In this document: piece after piece, positions 55,788 to 64,000 of the stretch
Position numbering within the stretch: the stretch's first letter is position 1
Layout: each line of letters starts with the position of its first letter
Source of the DNA: Enoplolaimus lenunculus
Lineage: Eukaryota; Nematoda; Enoplea; Enoplida; Thoracostomopsidae
Length of the DNA: 64,000 nucleotides
Direction of reading: 5' to 3'
NCBI GenBank assembly: GCA_030248215.1
Contig: JASANG010001107.1
Span: forward strand, 372,001 to 436,000
Program-made: the position numbers and the translations under genes
The notes under the pieces: generated by a model
What the model saw: the letters and a program-made list of their open reading frames with translations, nothing else
What the model was told of the DNA's origin: nothing
Database searches by the model: none

Positions 55788-57190
55788 CTAATAGATAATT
55801 TGCATATTAGCATAGTTTATAAGCCTAAATTAGGACTTTTTACAATATTTCACCAATTATTAAGGTTAAAAGCAATATAATTTCAGCACTAAAGGGTTTT
55901 TGGTGCGAGGAATTTGAATAAAAGTTTACAAACATCCAAAACCGATAATTGAATAGTTAGCTAATAGCTAATTTGCATATTAACTTAATTGACAAGACAA
56001 AACTTGGACTTTTTAAATTATTTTAATAATTATTAGGGTTTACTGAAGGTTTTTGGGTGCGAGGAATCTGTATCAATTGTTTACAAACGTCCAAAACCGA
56101 TAATTGAATATTTAGCTAATAGCTAATTTGTATATTAGCTTAATTGACAAGACAAAATTAGGACTATATAAATTATTCCAAAAATTATTAGGGTGGCTGA
56201 ATGGTTTTTGGATGCGAGGAATCTGAGGAAATTGCTTACAAACCTCCAAAACCAACAAATGAATAGTTAGCTAACAACTAATTTGCACATATTATCTTAA
56301 TTGCTTACGTGTGTTCGAGCTTCGCTAAATAAATGTAGTCCCACTACGACTGGTAATTTTACTACATTGTGACATGGATGGTTTAGGTTTAGATTTACGC
56401 TTCAGCTTAGACATGGGCCTGTGAAAGTAAAAAAATAACCAGTCTTAGTGGGACTACATTTATTGAGCGAAGCTCGAACACACGTAAGCAATTAAGGTAA
56501 TATGCAAATTAGTTATTCGCTAACTATTCGTTTATCGGTTTTAAAGGTTTGTAGGCAATTTATTCAGATTCCTCGCACCCGAAAACCTAATGTTGCTGAA
56601 ATTAGATTGCTTGTAATACTAATAATTAGTGAAACATTGTAAAAACGCATAATTTAGGCTTATCAATTATGCTTATATGCAAATTATTTATTAGCTGTCT
56701 ACTTAATTATCGGTTTTAAATGTTTGTAAACAATTTATTCAGATACCTCGCGCCCAAAAACCTTCTGTAAACCCTAATAATTATTGAAATAATTTAAAAA
56801 GTCATAATTTTGTCTTGTCAATTAAGCTAATATGCTAATTAGCCATTAGCTAACTATTATTGGTTTTGGAGGTTTGTAAACAATTTATTCAAACTCCTCG
56901 CACCTAAAACCCTTTAGTGTTGAAATTATATTGCTTTTAACCTTAATATTTAGTGAAACATTGTAAAAACGCCTTAGGCTTATCAATTATGCTTATATGC
57001 AAATTATCTATTAGCTAACTGCTCAATTATCGGTGTTGGACGTTTGTAAACAGTCTATGCAGATTCCTCGCACCCAAAATCCCGTTTAATGCTGAAATTA
57101 GATTGCATCTAACTGTAATAATTAGTGAAATAATGGAGAAAGTCCTAATTTAGGCTTAATTAATTATGCAAAGTAGCCTGTAGCTAATAA
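55788..57190. mobile_element. Foldback element with arms of 155-185-bp tandem units
   Basis: The left arm (55788-56362) is about three direct units, each beginning CTAATAG(C/A)TAATTTGCATATT and ending near CAAACATCCAAAACCGATAA; unit starts lie at 55788, 55961, 56116 and 56271. The right arm (56427-57190) is the inverse, with four units. The innermost arm sequence (CTTACGTGTGTTCGAGCTTC / GAAGCTCGAACACACGTAAG) is nearly perfect. The loop is only 64 bp (56363-56426). No coding sequence. Confidence 0.82.
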
Positions 57191-57224
57191 ACGGCCTAAA
57201 ATTTAAAAAACCCCAATGCGAGGT

Positions 57225-57312
57225 TAACCCCCAGGATAATTGGCTTTCAAACAAAAATAGTTTGTCAAAATCGGTTCAGCCGTTCCTATGATTTTTACAG
57301 ACGGACATCCAT
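57225..57312 (+). mobile_element. LINE/SINE 3'-tail-like fragment (RTE-type)
   Basis: TTTGTCAAAATCGGTTCAGC followed by CGTTCCTATGATTTTTACAGACGG resembles the conserved 3' end of RTE-group LINEs and their SINEs ('caaaatcggtccagccgttc...'). Similarity is from memory; the 5' side is missing. Confidence 0.4.
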
Positions 57313-57316
57313 CTTT

Positions 57317-58046
57317 CTGGCTTCTCCACAACGTGGGGGGGCAGCACTTTTCGAAATTTTCATTTTCCCCCGGCGAAAATTTTGCCGCCCCCAGGAAAGG
57401 ACCCCGGCGAATTTTCGGCCGCCCCCCAGTGAAATGCCTCCCAGCAAATTTGTTTGCTAGGGGCCCCCAGGACTTTTCTAGGTCAAAAATTTTCAATGTT
57501 AAAACGTAAAGACCTGGACTTCTTTGGAGGCGGACATTCGGCAAAATATGATTTTATATTACGCTGAGTACTCATAATTTTTATTAGCGTTACAAATACC
57601 CGTAGTAACTAATACAATTCAATAATGAACTGAAAAAGCACAATTATATAAAGACCGTTTCAGGGCATACAGCATTCGAAAGTACCTTGCAGCAGCAAGT
57701 TCAACCCGCCTGAGCCTTATGATAATATGAAGCTGTGACTAATATACAAAATATATATTAATCACAGTTCCAGTTATAGATTATCTATATTTTATATAAT
57801 TGTGCTTCTTTCAACTTCTGGTTAAGTTGTCAGTATATACGTAATATTAGTTAAAATTATTGTTATTAGCGTTTGCGAGAAATTTTTGTCATGTTGAGCG
57901 ATGAGTAATCTTACGTTGAGTTGGAAACACGGTCTGGAATGAAAAAATGGTTCAAAAAGTCGGTTTGCAAAATTTTAAGCCTGCCCCCCAGGATCCCCCA
58001 GGAAACGCCGCCCCCGGCGGAAATTTTCAAGCTGTGGAGAAGCCAG
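57317..58046. mobile_element. Element with GGCTTCTCCAC ends and G/C-rich subterminal repeats, copy 2
   Basis: Ends CTGGCTTCTCCACA and TGTGGAGAAGCCAG. Reverse-complement copy of 35723-36473, with the core nearly unchanged and the C-rich flanks varying. Frames inside are on the G/C-rich repeats only. Confidence 0.75.
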
Positions 58047-58640
58047 CCTTTCGACCCCAGAGACAAAACATAAAACGATTTGCGAAACTCCGAGCTTCGC
58101 TCGGAGTTTCGCTTCGCTCAAAAATTTTACAGCACACGGAAGTGAATAAGCTTTTAGAGTTGATCAGCAAGTAAAGTTTTCATTAATATTGGCACTGACG
58201 GTCGCATATAATCAGCTTACATTGCTTTTCATATGTGTGCAACATCTGTTATAATTTGAGTTGAAAATAGTATTATGAAAGTTTTCAAACATTGTGTTTG
58301 TGCCGTCATTCTAAGTAAGAAATAGAATAAAAAATAAAGTTTGGCGGCGATTCATTAGTTTAATTGTATGAATTAAACGGCAATACTGAACAGATAAAAA
58401 TATTCAAAACATCTCGGTCTCGTTTTTTTGACCGAGACTTCCCATCCCTGCCTGTCTGACTTCCCATCCCTGCCTGTCTCGGCCTCGTTAGAAATCGTGG
58501 CTCAGAAACATCTCGAATTATAATTCGAATTATGACGAATTTAGAGAAAAACACAAAAATTGCGATATAAAGTATCTTACGATATTTGTGAGATGCTAAT
58601 TTTTATTTTTAACTTGATATATCATACATACCTTAGCACA
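58047..58640. other. FARSA upstream region with a type E fragment
   Basis: 58330-58500 carries type E sequence (GGCGGCGATTCATTAGTTTA, CTCGGTCTCG...TTGACCGAGA) and two CTTCCCATCCCTGCCTGTC repeats. 58085-58125 has an inverted CTCCGAGCTTCGCTCGGAG. The FARSA promoter should lie here, but no element can be assigned. Confidence 0.4.
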
Positions 58641-61600
58641 ATGGTTAAAACGTCACACGCGTCGTCATTGAGGCATGAAGAGAACGGTGCTGCTGTGGAA
58701 CACAAACCGAAGCCTGTAACTGATGGAAATCGGTCAATCGAATACATTGTCGATTGCATCTTAGAAAAACTGGAAACTTCACGTCATGATACTCCGCTGG
58801 ATACATGTTTGCTTAGTGCTGAACTATCGGTCGATCATCAAGCAGTCATAGGAGCGTTGAAAAGCGTACAAGCATTTGATGGTGTAAGTCTACGCTTATG
58901 ATTAAGGGCAGGGATGGGCGGTGTCAGTCAATAAAGCGAGACCGAGACCCAACCTACGAGGCTTTTGGTTTCGGTCTCAGTCAGTTTTTAACCGTTACTT
59001 ATACTTGGTGTAAGAAACGCAGTGATTGAAAACTTTCACAAAACTATCACCAAATCCAATTATAGTAGACGTTGCACACATATGAAAATAATCTTAGCGG
59101 ATTATATGCTACCATCAGTGCCAATATCAATAAAAACATTACTAGGTGATCAACTCTGTAAAAAGCTCATTTGTTATGATTGTGCTGTGCAATTTTCTTT
59201 ACTGGTTTACATCTCCACGTCGATGTCTAAGCTGAAGCGTAATCCTATCCCTAAGCCATCCGTGTCACAATGTACATAGTGAAATAATCGCTTTGGGGGA
59301 ACTTGAAACTTCTTTTAAAACAGTCATAGTGTTGAGGGAAGTAAACAAGTACACAATTTTTAGTGGTTCGCACATATGCATTGAGTCCAAAATACGAACA
59401 AGACATTGCTGCGTTCTTTCATCAACCTCAAACTGGCTCAGCTAATAGCAATTGTTTCTCGCTTTTTCATCTCTTTTGTCTCGATTATTGTGCAGTTTGT
59501 ACAGCAAACCGTGGAAAATAAAAAATACGCGTGCCAAACGGAATTCCGATTCTTTTAGGATTAATTTAATGATTCGGCTATTAAAATGCAGATAATTTAC
59601 GCAGTGAACTCTGCGAAACAAAAGCAGCACACACCACTTTGAAACAGATGTAACGTGGCGCATCGAAATTATATATCGTAAAGCTCGCCATGAAACAAAA
59701 TAGTATGGGAGCAGTATTTATAACTACTTATGGGGTTTGAATACTTCTAGTGGCAAAAGGTTCCCAGGACATCTGTAGTATGTGGCTGATATTTTATCAG
59801 CAACAAAAGTAAAATTAATGTAATTAGTATTCAAATTTAAAAAACGCATATAAATACCCGCCCCTCCCTAACCATCAAAAAAATTCCTGGGACTGCCGTG
59901 CCAGGAAGTATTAGCTTAATGTATTAATTCCATAGGGATAACTGACTGAAAAATGATCGGGATGGTACCAAATCAATGACTTGATTTCATTCCGCCGAAT
60001 TCGAACCGTGACTTGGAAAATTGTTCTCCGAATCTTAAGCATGCTGCTGAAACTAGAAATTTCTCTAAAACCCTGTCATGCTATATTAAAATTTCAGTCG
60101 CAAAAACTGCAACGCTTTGAAAAATGGCAGTCTGGTCCAATTCAACAGAATTTTTCAAAAATCAACCTTATTCGGAACCATCTAGTTATTACAATGTTGA
60201 GTGCTATTAATACGTACGTATTCAATGGAGGGTTGAATTGATTTTTAGGTAGTCAGAGCTGAGCAAGTTTCGACGAAACGATGTGAGCTAACGGAAGAGG
60301 GCAAAAGTGTTGCTGTAAACGGAAGTCACGAAGCAGTTTTGTTCAGTGCGGTGCCTGTTAATGGCGGAATATCCCAGGCTGTGCTTATGGTACATTGAGT
60401 CTTGAGCAAACGCAAGGGTTCCTTTCAGTGTAGAAGCTTTTCATATTTTGAACTAGAGTAATTGACGGTATTTTATTTACCTTCGGTTTTCACATCCAAA
60501 TACAGATTTTGAGGGATCCAAGCCGGGTTTTTAAATTTTGCGACAATCAATGGTTAACTGTTCTTAAATATTTAAACTTCAGCATTTTTTGTAAAGTTTG
60601 CTTTAATTTATGTAGTAAAATTACTGCTGTTGGCTTTATGGCTATAATTAATTAAAAATAAATATTAACAACATTTATCTAGAGTAAGATCATTAAGTTT
60701 GGTGCATTTTTAATCAAAATATTGAATGAGAAATATTAGATTTGCAACATTTAAAAATAAATACCCGGACCCGGATTTTTCTGGAAGAAAAGCCCGGATT
60801 CGGAATTTTTAAGAATGCAAACCCGGACCTGGAGTTATTTTCCACACAAATCCGGTCTCGGAATTTTTATTACTTAGAAACTAAACATGATCCTAATTTT
60901 TTAAAGATAGGAAAGAATTTTTGTCTCCATCTATTTCTAACAGCTCAGTATTTAAAATATTAATGGGCAGTATGCAATACGAGGTGACTAATGTCATTCA
61001 CAAAAATTTATTTCAAGTAAATCATAAAACAATGCACTATCCTTGCTAGGGATGTGCCGATACCAAAGTATTTTCCCGGTGCCGATATCGATTATTTTGA
61101 AGATATGCCGATGTCTCTGTATCCCGACCATTCCAACTGTTCCTAATTGCGCATTCGTAATCGTAACCCAAGTATATCTGCTTACGTTAAATTACTCAAC
61201 AAAGGTGAAACCTGTTGACCAACTTTTTCCTTCTGCAGCTTGCTTTTACATTCGACATGCAATTTGTGTTAAGAGACATGTTGGGTGTATTTTGTTTCTA
61301 ATGCATGCGTAAGTGTTTCACACAGTTGGTGTTGGTTGTGCAACTAATCTACAGTTACAATTCAGAATGTAGGCGTGGGATGTTAATAAAATCACTAAGC
61401 TAATTTTGTTCCGGTTACTTTGTCCGGGTATTTTTGCAATACCCGGACCCGGAATAATTTATTATGAAAACCCGGACCCGGAATTTATTGAAGCGAAAAC
61501 CCGGATCCGGACCCGGAATTTTTCGGCAAAAATACCCGGAATACCCGGACCCGGATGCAACTCTAAGAAATATTAATCTTTCGGAAATTTCATATTACTC

Positions 61601-61773
61601 TCAAATTTTACCTAGTATGCTATAATTAATTGTTTAGTATCCTCTGTAGTGAACATCATGTTAATATTTAGAAGTCTGTTCCAAATGCGAAAATTGGGTT
61701 TGCCAAAGCGATCACAGCCGGTTGGATTGGTATTGACAAGAATTCACCTGTTGGTCCAACAGTGTTTAGAAAA
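58641..61773 (+). CDS. FARSA: Phenylalanyl-tRNA synthetase alpha subunit, first three exons
   Basis: The cytosolic PheRS alpha chain charges tRNA-Phe as an alpha2-beta2 enzyme. Exons: 58641-58883, 60249-60389 and 61672-61773, joined in phase 0 to 162 codons; the rest lies beyond 64000. Matches to the human N-terminal winged-helix region: CLLSAELSVDHQAVIGALKS (human GLDSAELAAELGMEHQAVVGAVKS), VVRAEQVSTKRCELTEEGKS then NGSHEAVLFSAVPVNGG, and VPNAKIGFAKAITAGWIGID then SPVGPTVFRK (human GKVGFSKAMSNKWIRVDKS...GPRVFR). The start ATG at 58641 gives about 30 more N-terminal residues (MVKTSHASSLRHEENGAAVE...) than human, so the true start is uncertain. No frame damage. Introns of 1,365 and 1,282 bp hold repeat fragments. 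The next exon was not found before 64000. Confidence 0.9.
58911..60248. other. FARSA intron 1
   Basis: Begins with a type E fragment (CAGGGATGGGCGGTGTCAG to about 59000, CGAGACCGAGACC). The remainder is AT-rich with no recognised element; the 86-codon frame at 59981-60241 runs up to the acceptor and has no known similarity. Confidence 0.45.
60745..61565. mobile_element. Type J element (ACCCGGACCCGG ends) in FARSA intron 2
   Basis: Left part: AAATACCCGGACCCGGATTT with repeated CCCGGA words. Right part: TTTGTCCGGGTATTTTTGC, AATACCCGGACCCGGA repeated, ending CCCGGACCCGGATGCAAC. A type F fragment (TAGGGATGTGCCGATACC at 61049) is embedded. Non-coding. Confidence 0.55.
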
Positions 61774-62103
61774 GTTAGTTATACCACTTCTGCTAGTATC
61801 AGGAAATTTAGATACTTGAGACTGAGGTTGCGAGCTGGGGGCGACCAAATATTAATTTACCGGGTGCCATATCAGGAGCAAGATAGAGATTATTTCCGGA
61901 AACAACAGTATATAACATCTAAGTGTGAGCACTGTTGGAAATTATTTGAGTCACGCAAAGTTATATGTTAACTGAATTGAGATTAGTTTCCAGCATTGGA
62001 TGTTTATTTTCACTTCTGTGTGGAAAACTTGAGCTTCTTGACTTGTCCGTCCACAACTGCAATCCAAGTTAAGGAACAGTTTTATGATATTTGTTGCCGC
62101 AAC

Positions 62104-62451
62104 CAGGGTGCAACCGGAATTCCGGTTCCGGCATTTTTTCACCTTCCGGTTCCGATAAATTTTTACCGGATTTAAAAATTCCGGTATTATAATTTGGCCG
62201 TTTTCTTAACTTTGCTAATTTTTAAGAATCTCTTTTGAAAGCCACTTGTACTCCGAATATAAGCCATTAATGGTGGATTTCACTTCATTCGATGATGAAA
62301 ATCTAAAATACAACTAATAAATTAAATACCTATGTTCGACTAAGGTTATTTCACAAATAATAGAGCAAAAAATAAGATTAAAATGAAATTTTTGGTTAAA
62401 TACATTTTTCACTTTCCGGTTCCGGTAAATTGTAATTTCGGTTGCACCCTG
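62104..62451 (-). mobile_element. Type B hAT-like element, reversed
   Basis: Starts CAGGGTGCAACCGGAATTCC and ends TTTCGGTTGCACCCTG. Flanks GCCGCAAC (62096-62103) and GTAGCAAC (62452-62459) agree at six of eight positions. The interior is the near-exact reverse complement of 18940-19312. Confidence 0.8.
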
Positions 62452-62556
62452 GTAGCAACCATATATATCCGGTATCGATCACACGTATATCTTTTTTCTG
62501 AAGGTAAGAAACAGTTATATGATATTTGTTGTTGCAACCGTAATATCGGTACACGA

Positions 62557-63172
62557 CAGGGATGGGGGTCTCGGTCAATTTTTAACCGGTACCGAAAATA
62601 AAAATAAGATTTTTTTAACAAAAGTTTTGAATTTTTTATCTGCACTGAATTGCCGTTTCACGCAATTAAACTAATAAATCGCCGCCAAACTTTTTTACTC
62701 CATTTTTCACTTGGTTACTGTTCACGTACCCTTCGAACAGGCTCAGGACAAATCCCAAAGCTATAGTGTTGTTTTTGATCCAGGGCATACTGAATAGACT
62801 AGATAATTTTTTAATATAGCGTTGACTTATAAGTGCGGATGACCATAATTTTTACACGATGCCTTAAATGTTTTAGACGGGAAACTGCAACTATTTGTGC
62901 TTTTTCACAATAAGATCATTGTGAGGGTCATTCTGTTTCTCAAATCGCTGTAAATCAGGGTAGCGGTGCTCCACAATCGTTCGATGCCTGTGTTTGTAGG
63001 CGAAATGCGCAAGTATTTCCGGGCCAAAGCTGTGATCCAAAGAAATTTTTTGTGATTGCTTATCGCTTTTTCACCTCTGGTCTCGATTTGCATACCGCCG
63101 AGGCTGAAAAAAGCGATACCGAGAGCGAGATCAGCAACAGCATGAGACAGGGACCGAGACCGCCCATCCCTG
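62557..63172 (-). mobile_element. Type E hAT-derived element with transposase C-terminal remnant
   Basis: Starts CAGGGATGGGGGTCTCGG and ends GACCGAGACCGCCCATCCCTG. On the minus strand at about 63090-62950 it reads KKFLWITALARKYLRISPTN then TGIERLWSTATL, the hAT dimerisation-domain signature. It is the longest type E copy here and has both ends. The rest of the transposase is absent. Confidence 0.78.
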
Positions 63173-63289
63173 GCTACACGGATATCTGTTTTCTGCCTAA
63201 TATCAAACCGAAATCGGATATCTAGTCATACCGTGCTTGAGAGTTACATTGCAGGATGATTATTTAGAATCATCCGTGTTAGAATGATT

Positions 63290-63680
63290 CAGGGACGGGC
63301 GGTCTCGGCAAGTCTCGGGACTTGACTGGTCTCGGCAATTCTCGGGACTTGACTGGTCTCGGTCTCTTTTTTCAGTCTGTGGTTTGCAAACCGAAATAAA
63401 AGAGGTGATAAAACTGGCTATACAGCGATTTGAGAAACAGAATCACCCCTCCGGTTACCCAAAATTCTGTTTTTTGAATGGAAACCCAAAACACTTTCAT
63501 TTTATTGTGACAATTGTATGAAACGGCAGTTCAGAGCAGATAAAAATGTTCAAAACTTTTGTTAAAAATCATTTTTATTTTCGGTAACGGTTAAAAATGA
63601 ATCGCGACCGAGACCAAAAGTCTCGGTCTTGATAGCTTGGGTCTCTGTCTTGCTTTTTTGACCGAGATCGCTCATCCGTG
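63290..63680. mobile_element. Type E element without the coding remnant
   Basis: Starts CAGGGACGGGCGGTCTCGG, with a duplicated TCTCGGGACTTGACTGG, and ends GACCGAGATCGCTCATCCGTG. The interior (GTTTGCAAACCG, AAGAGGTGATAAAACTGG) matches other type E copies but is deleted through the hAT-domain part. Confidence 0.65.
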
Positions 63681-64000
63681 TGTTAGATTACTTTCATCAT
63701 AGAACTGGTGTAAGATTTGTTCTGGATTCGGCTTATTCAAAGCCGAATTCGATTCCGAATCTTCAGTTCTTGCCGAATCTGAACTTTTGTTGCCAAAGTC
63801 TTTCAACGCAAGTAAACACAAAACACATTTCTCGACTCTACTTGAATTATTTTTGCCCTTCGACGAATTTCTACGGAATCAATAAGGAATCATGCATAAA
63901 AGATTAACATGACGTTTTCGAAGCACAAATGCAAATAAACATGTTTGAAATAGTCCAGGCAAACTACTGTCAAGAATGGGAATCTCTTTCAATCTAGCGC
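63681..64000. other. Right edge, FARSA intron
   Basis: 63720-63790 has GATTCGG/CCGAATC inverted words (GGATTCGGCTTATTC, AGCCGAATTCGATTCC). No FARSA exon was recognised. Confidence 0.4.

Larger units (their letters stand above)
61837..63233. mobile_element. Decayed type C element holding a type B and a type E element
   Basis: Left end TGGGGGCGACCAAATATTAA followed by TTACCGGGTGCC; right end ATCGGATATCTAGTCATACCGTG. The interior GATATTTGTTG(C/T)CGCAACC appears on both sides of the type B insertion. It contains the insertions at 62104 and 62557. Confidence 0.5.

Noticed and set aside
1-64000. LTR retroelements, retroviruses or Polintons
   Set aside because: No gag/pol/env, LTR pair or Polinton protein was recognised; the reverse-transcriptase and RNase H pieces are LINE type.

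Overview
The window looks like an AT-rich invertebrate nuclear genome, most probably a nematode. Its introns have GT-AG borders and are often 0.2-2 kb or longer. The Sec1/Munc18 gene carries stretches that, from memory, are closest to C. elegans UNC-18 ([20 protein letters not shown], and a C-terminus with TNLRDLNK). Degenerate TTAGGC-like hexamers, the nematode telomere unit, recur in several repeats. No genus can be named safely from the sequence alone.

Four host genes can be read. (1) 774-5308, + strand: the last eight exons of an unc-18/STXBP1 (Munc18) gene whose 5' part lies before the window. (2) 21430-25548, - strand: a complete LEPROT/VPS55 endosomal membrane protein gene with two mutually exclusive last exons. 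(3) 33372-47364, - strand: a seven-exon gene of about 2,380 codons recognised as SAP130, a Sin3/HDAC corepressor subunit, by its C-terminal domain and two short motifs. It is more than twice the length of the vertebrate protein. (4) 58641-61773, + strand: the first three exons of cytosolic phenylalanyl-tRNA synthetase alpha (FARSA), which runs off the right edge. These are housekeeping, vesicle-traffic and chromatin genes with no shared pathway. The layout is that of ordinary host chromosome.

Most of the remaining DNA is transposon-derived. At least eight families of short elements have related CCGG-rich or CGG-rich ends. Typical ends are CAGGGTGCAACCGG...CCGGTTGCACCCTG, CAGGGTGCGACCGG, CAGGGTTCCAATCGG, CAGGGATGGGCGGTCTCGG and TAGGGATGTGCCGATACC. 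Several copies are bordered by exact or near-exact 8-bp target duplications, and one family keeps a recognisable hAT dimerisation-domain remnant, so they are best read as non-autonomous hAT elements. They are inserted into one another up to three deep, and two copies 36 kb apart are almost identical, which suggests recent movement. In this report they are called types A-J by their ends.

Other elements are a 5'-truncated LINE with a 14-bp target duplication in unc-18, a second LINE reverse-transcriptase fragment, a piggyBac remnant, a decayed gene of the 'CGGQN' transposase-like family, a tRNA-Gly-like SINE head, a 1.4-kb foldback element built of tandem units, several minisatellites and a long (CAA)n tract. 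No LTR element, retrovirus or Polinton was recognised.

The most interesting points are the duplicated terminal exon of LEPROT with the long (UUG)n tract just after the upstream donor, the enlarged SAP130 with about 340 low-complexity residues splitting its conserved C-terminal region, and the nested network of hAT-type elements.
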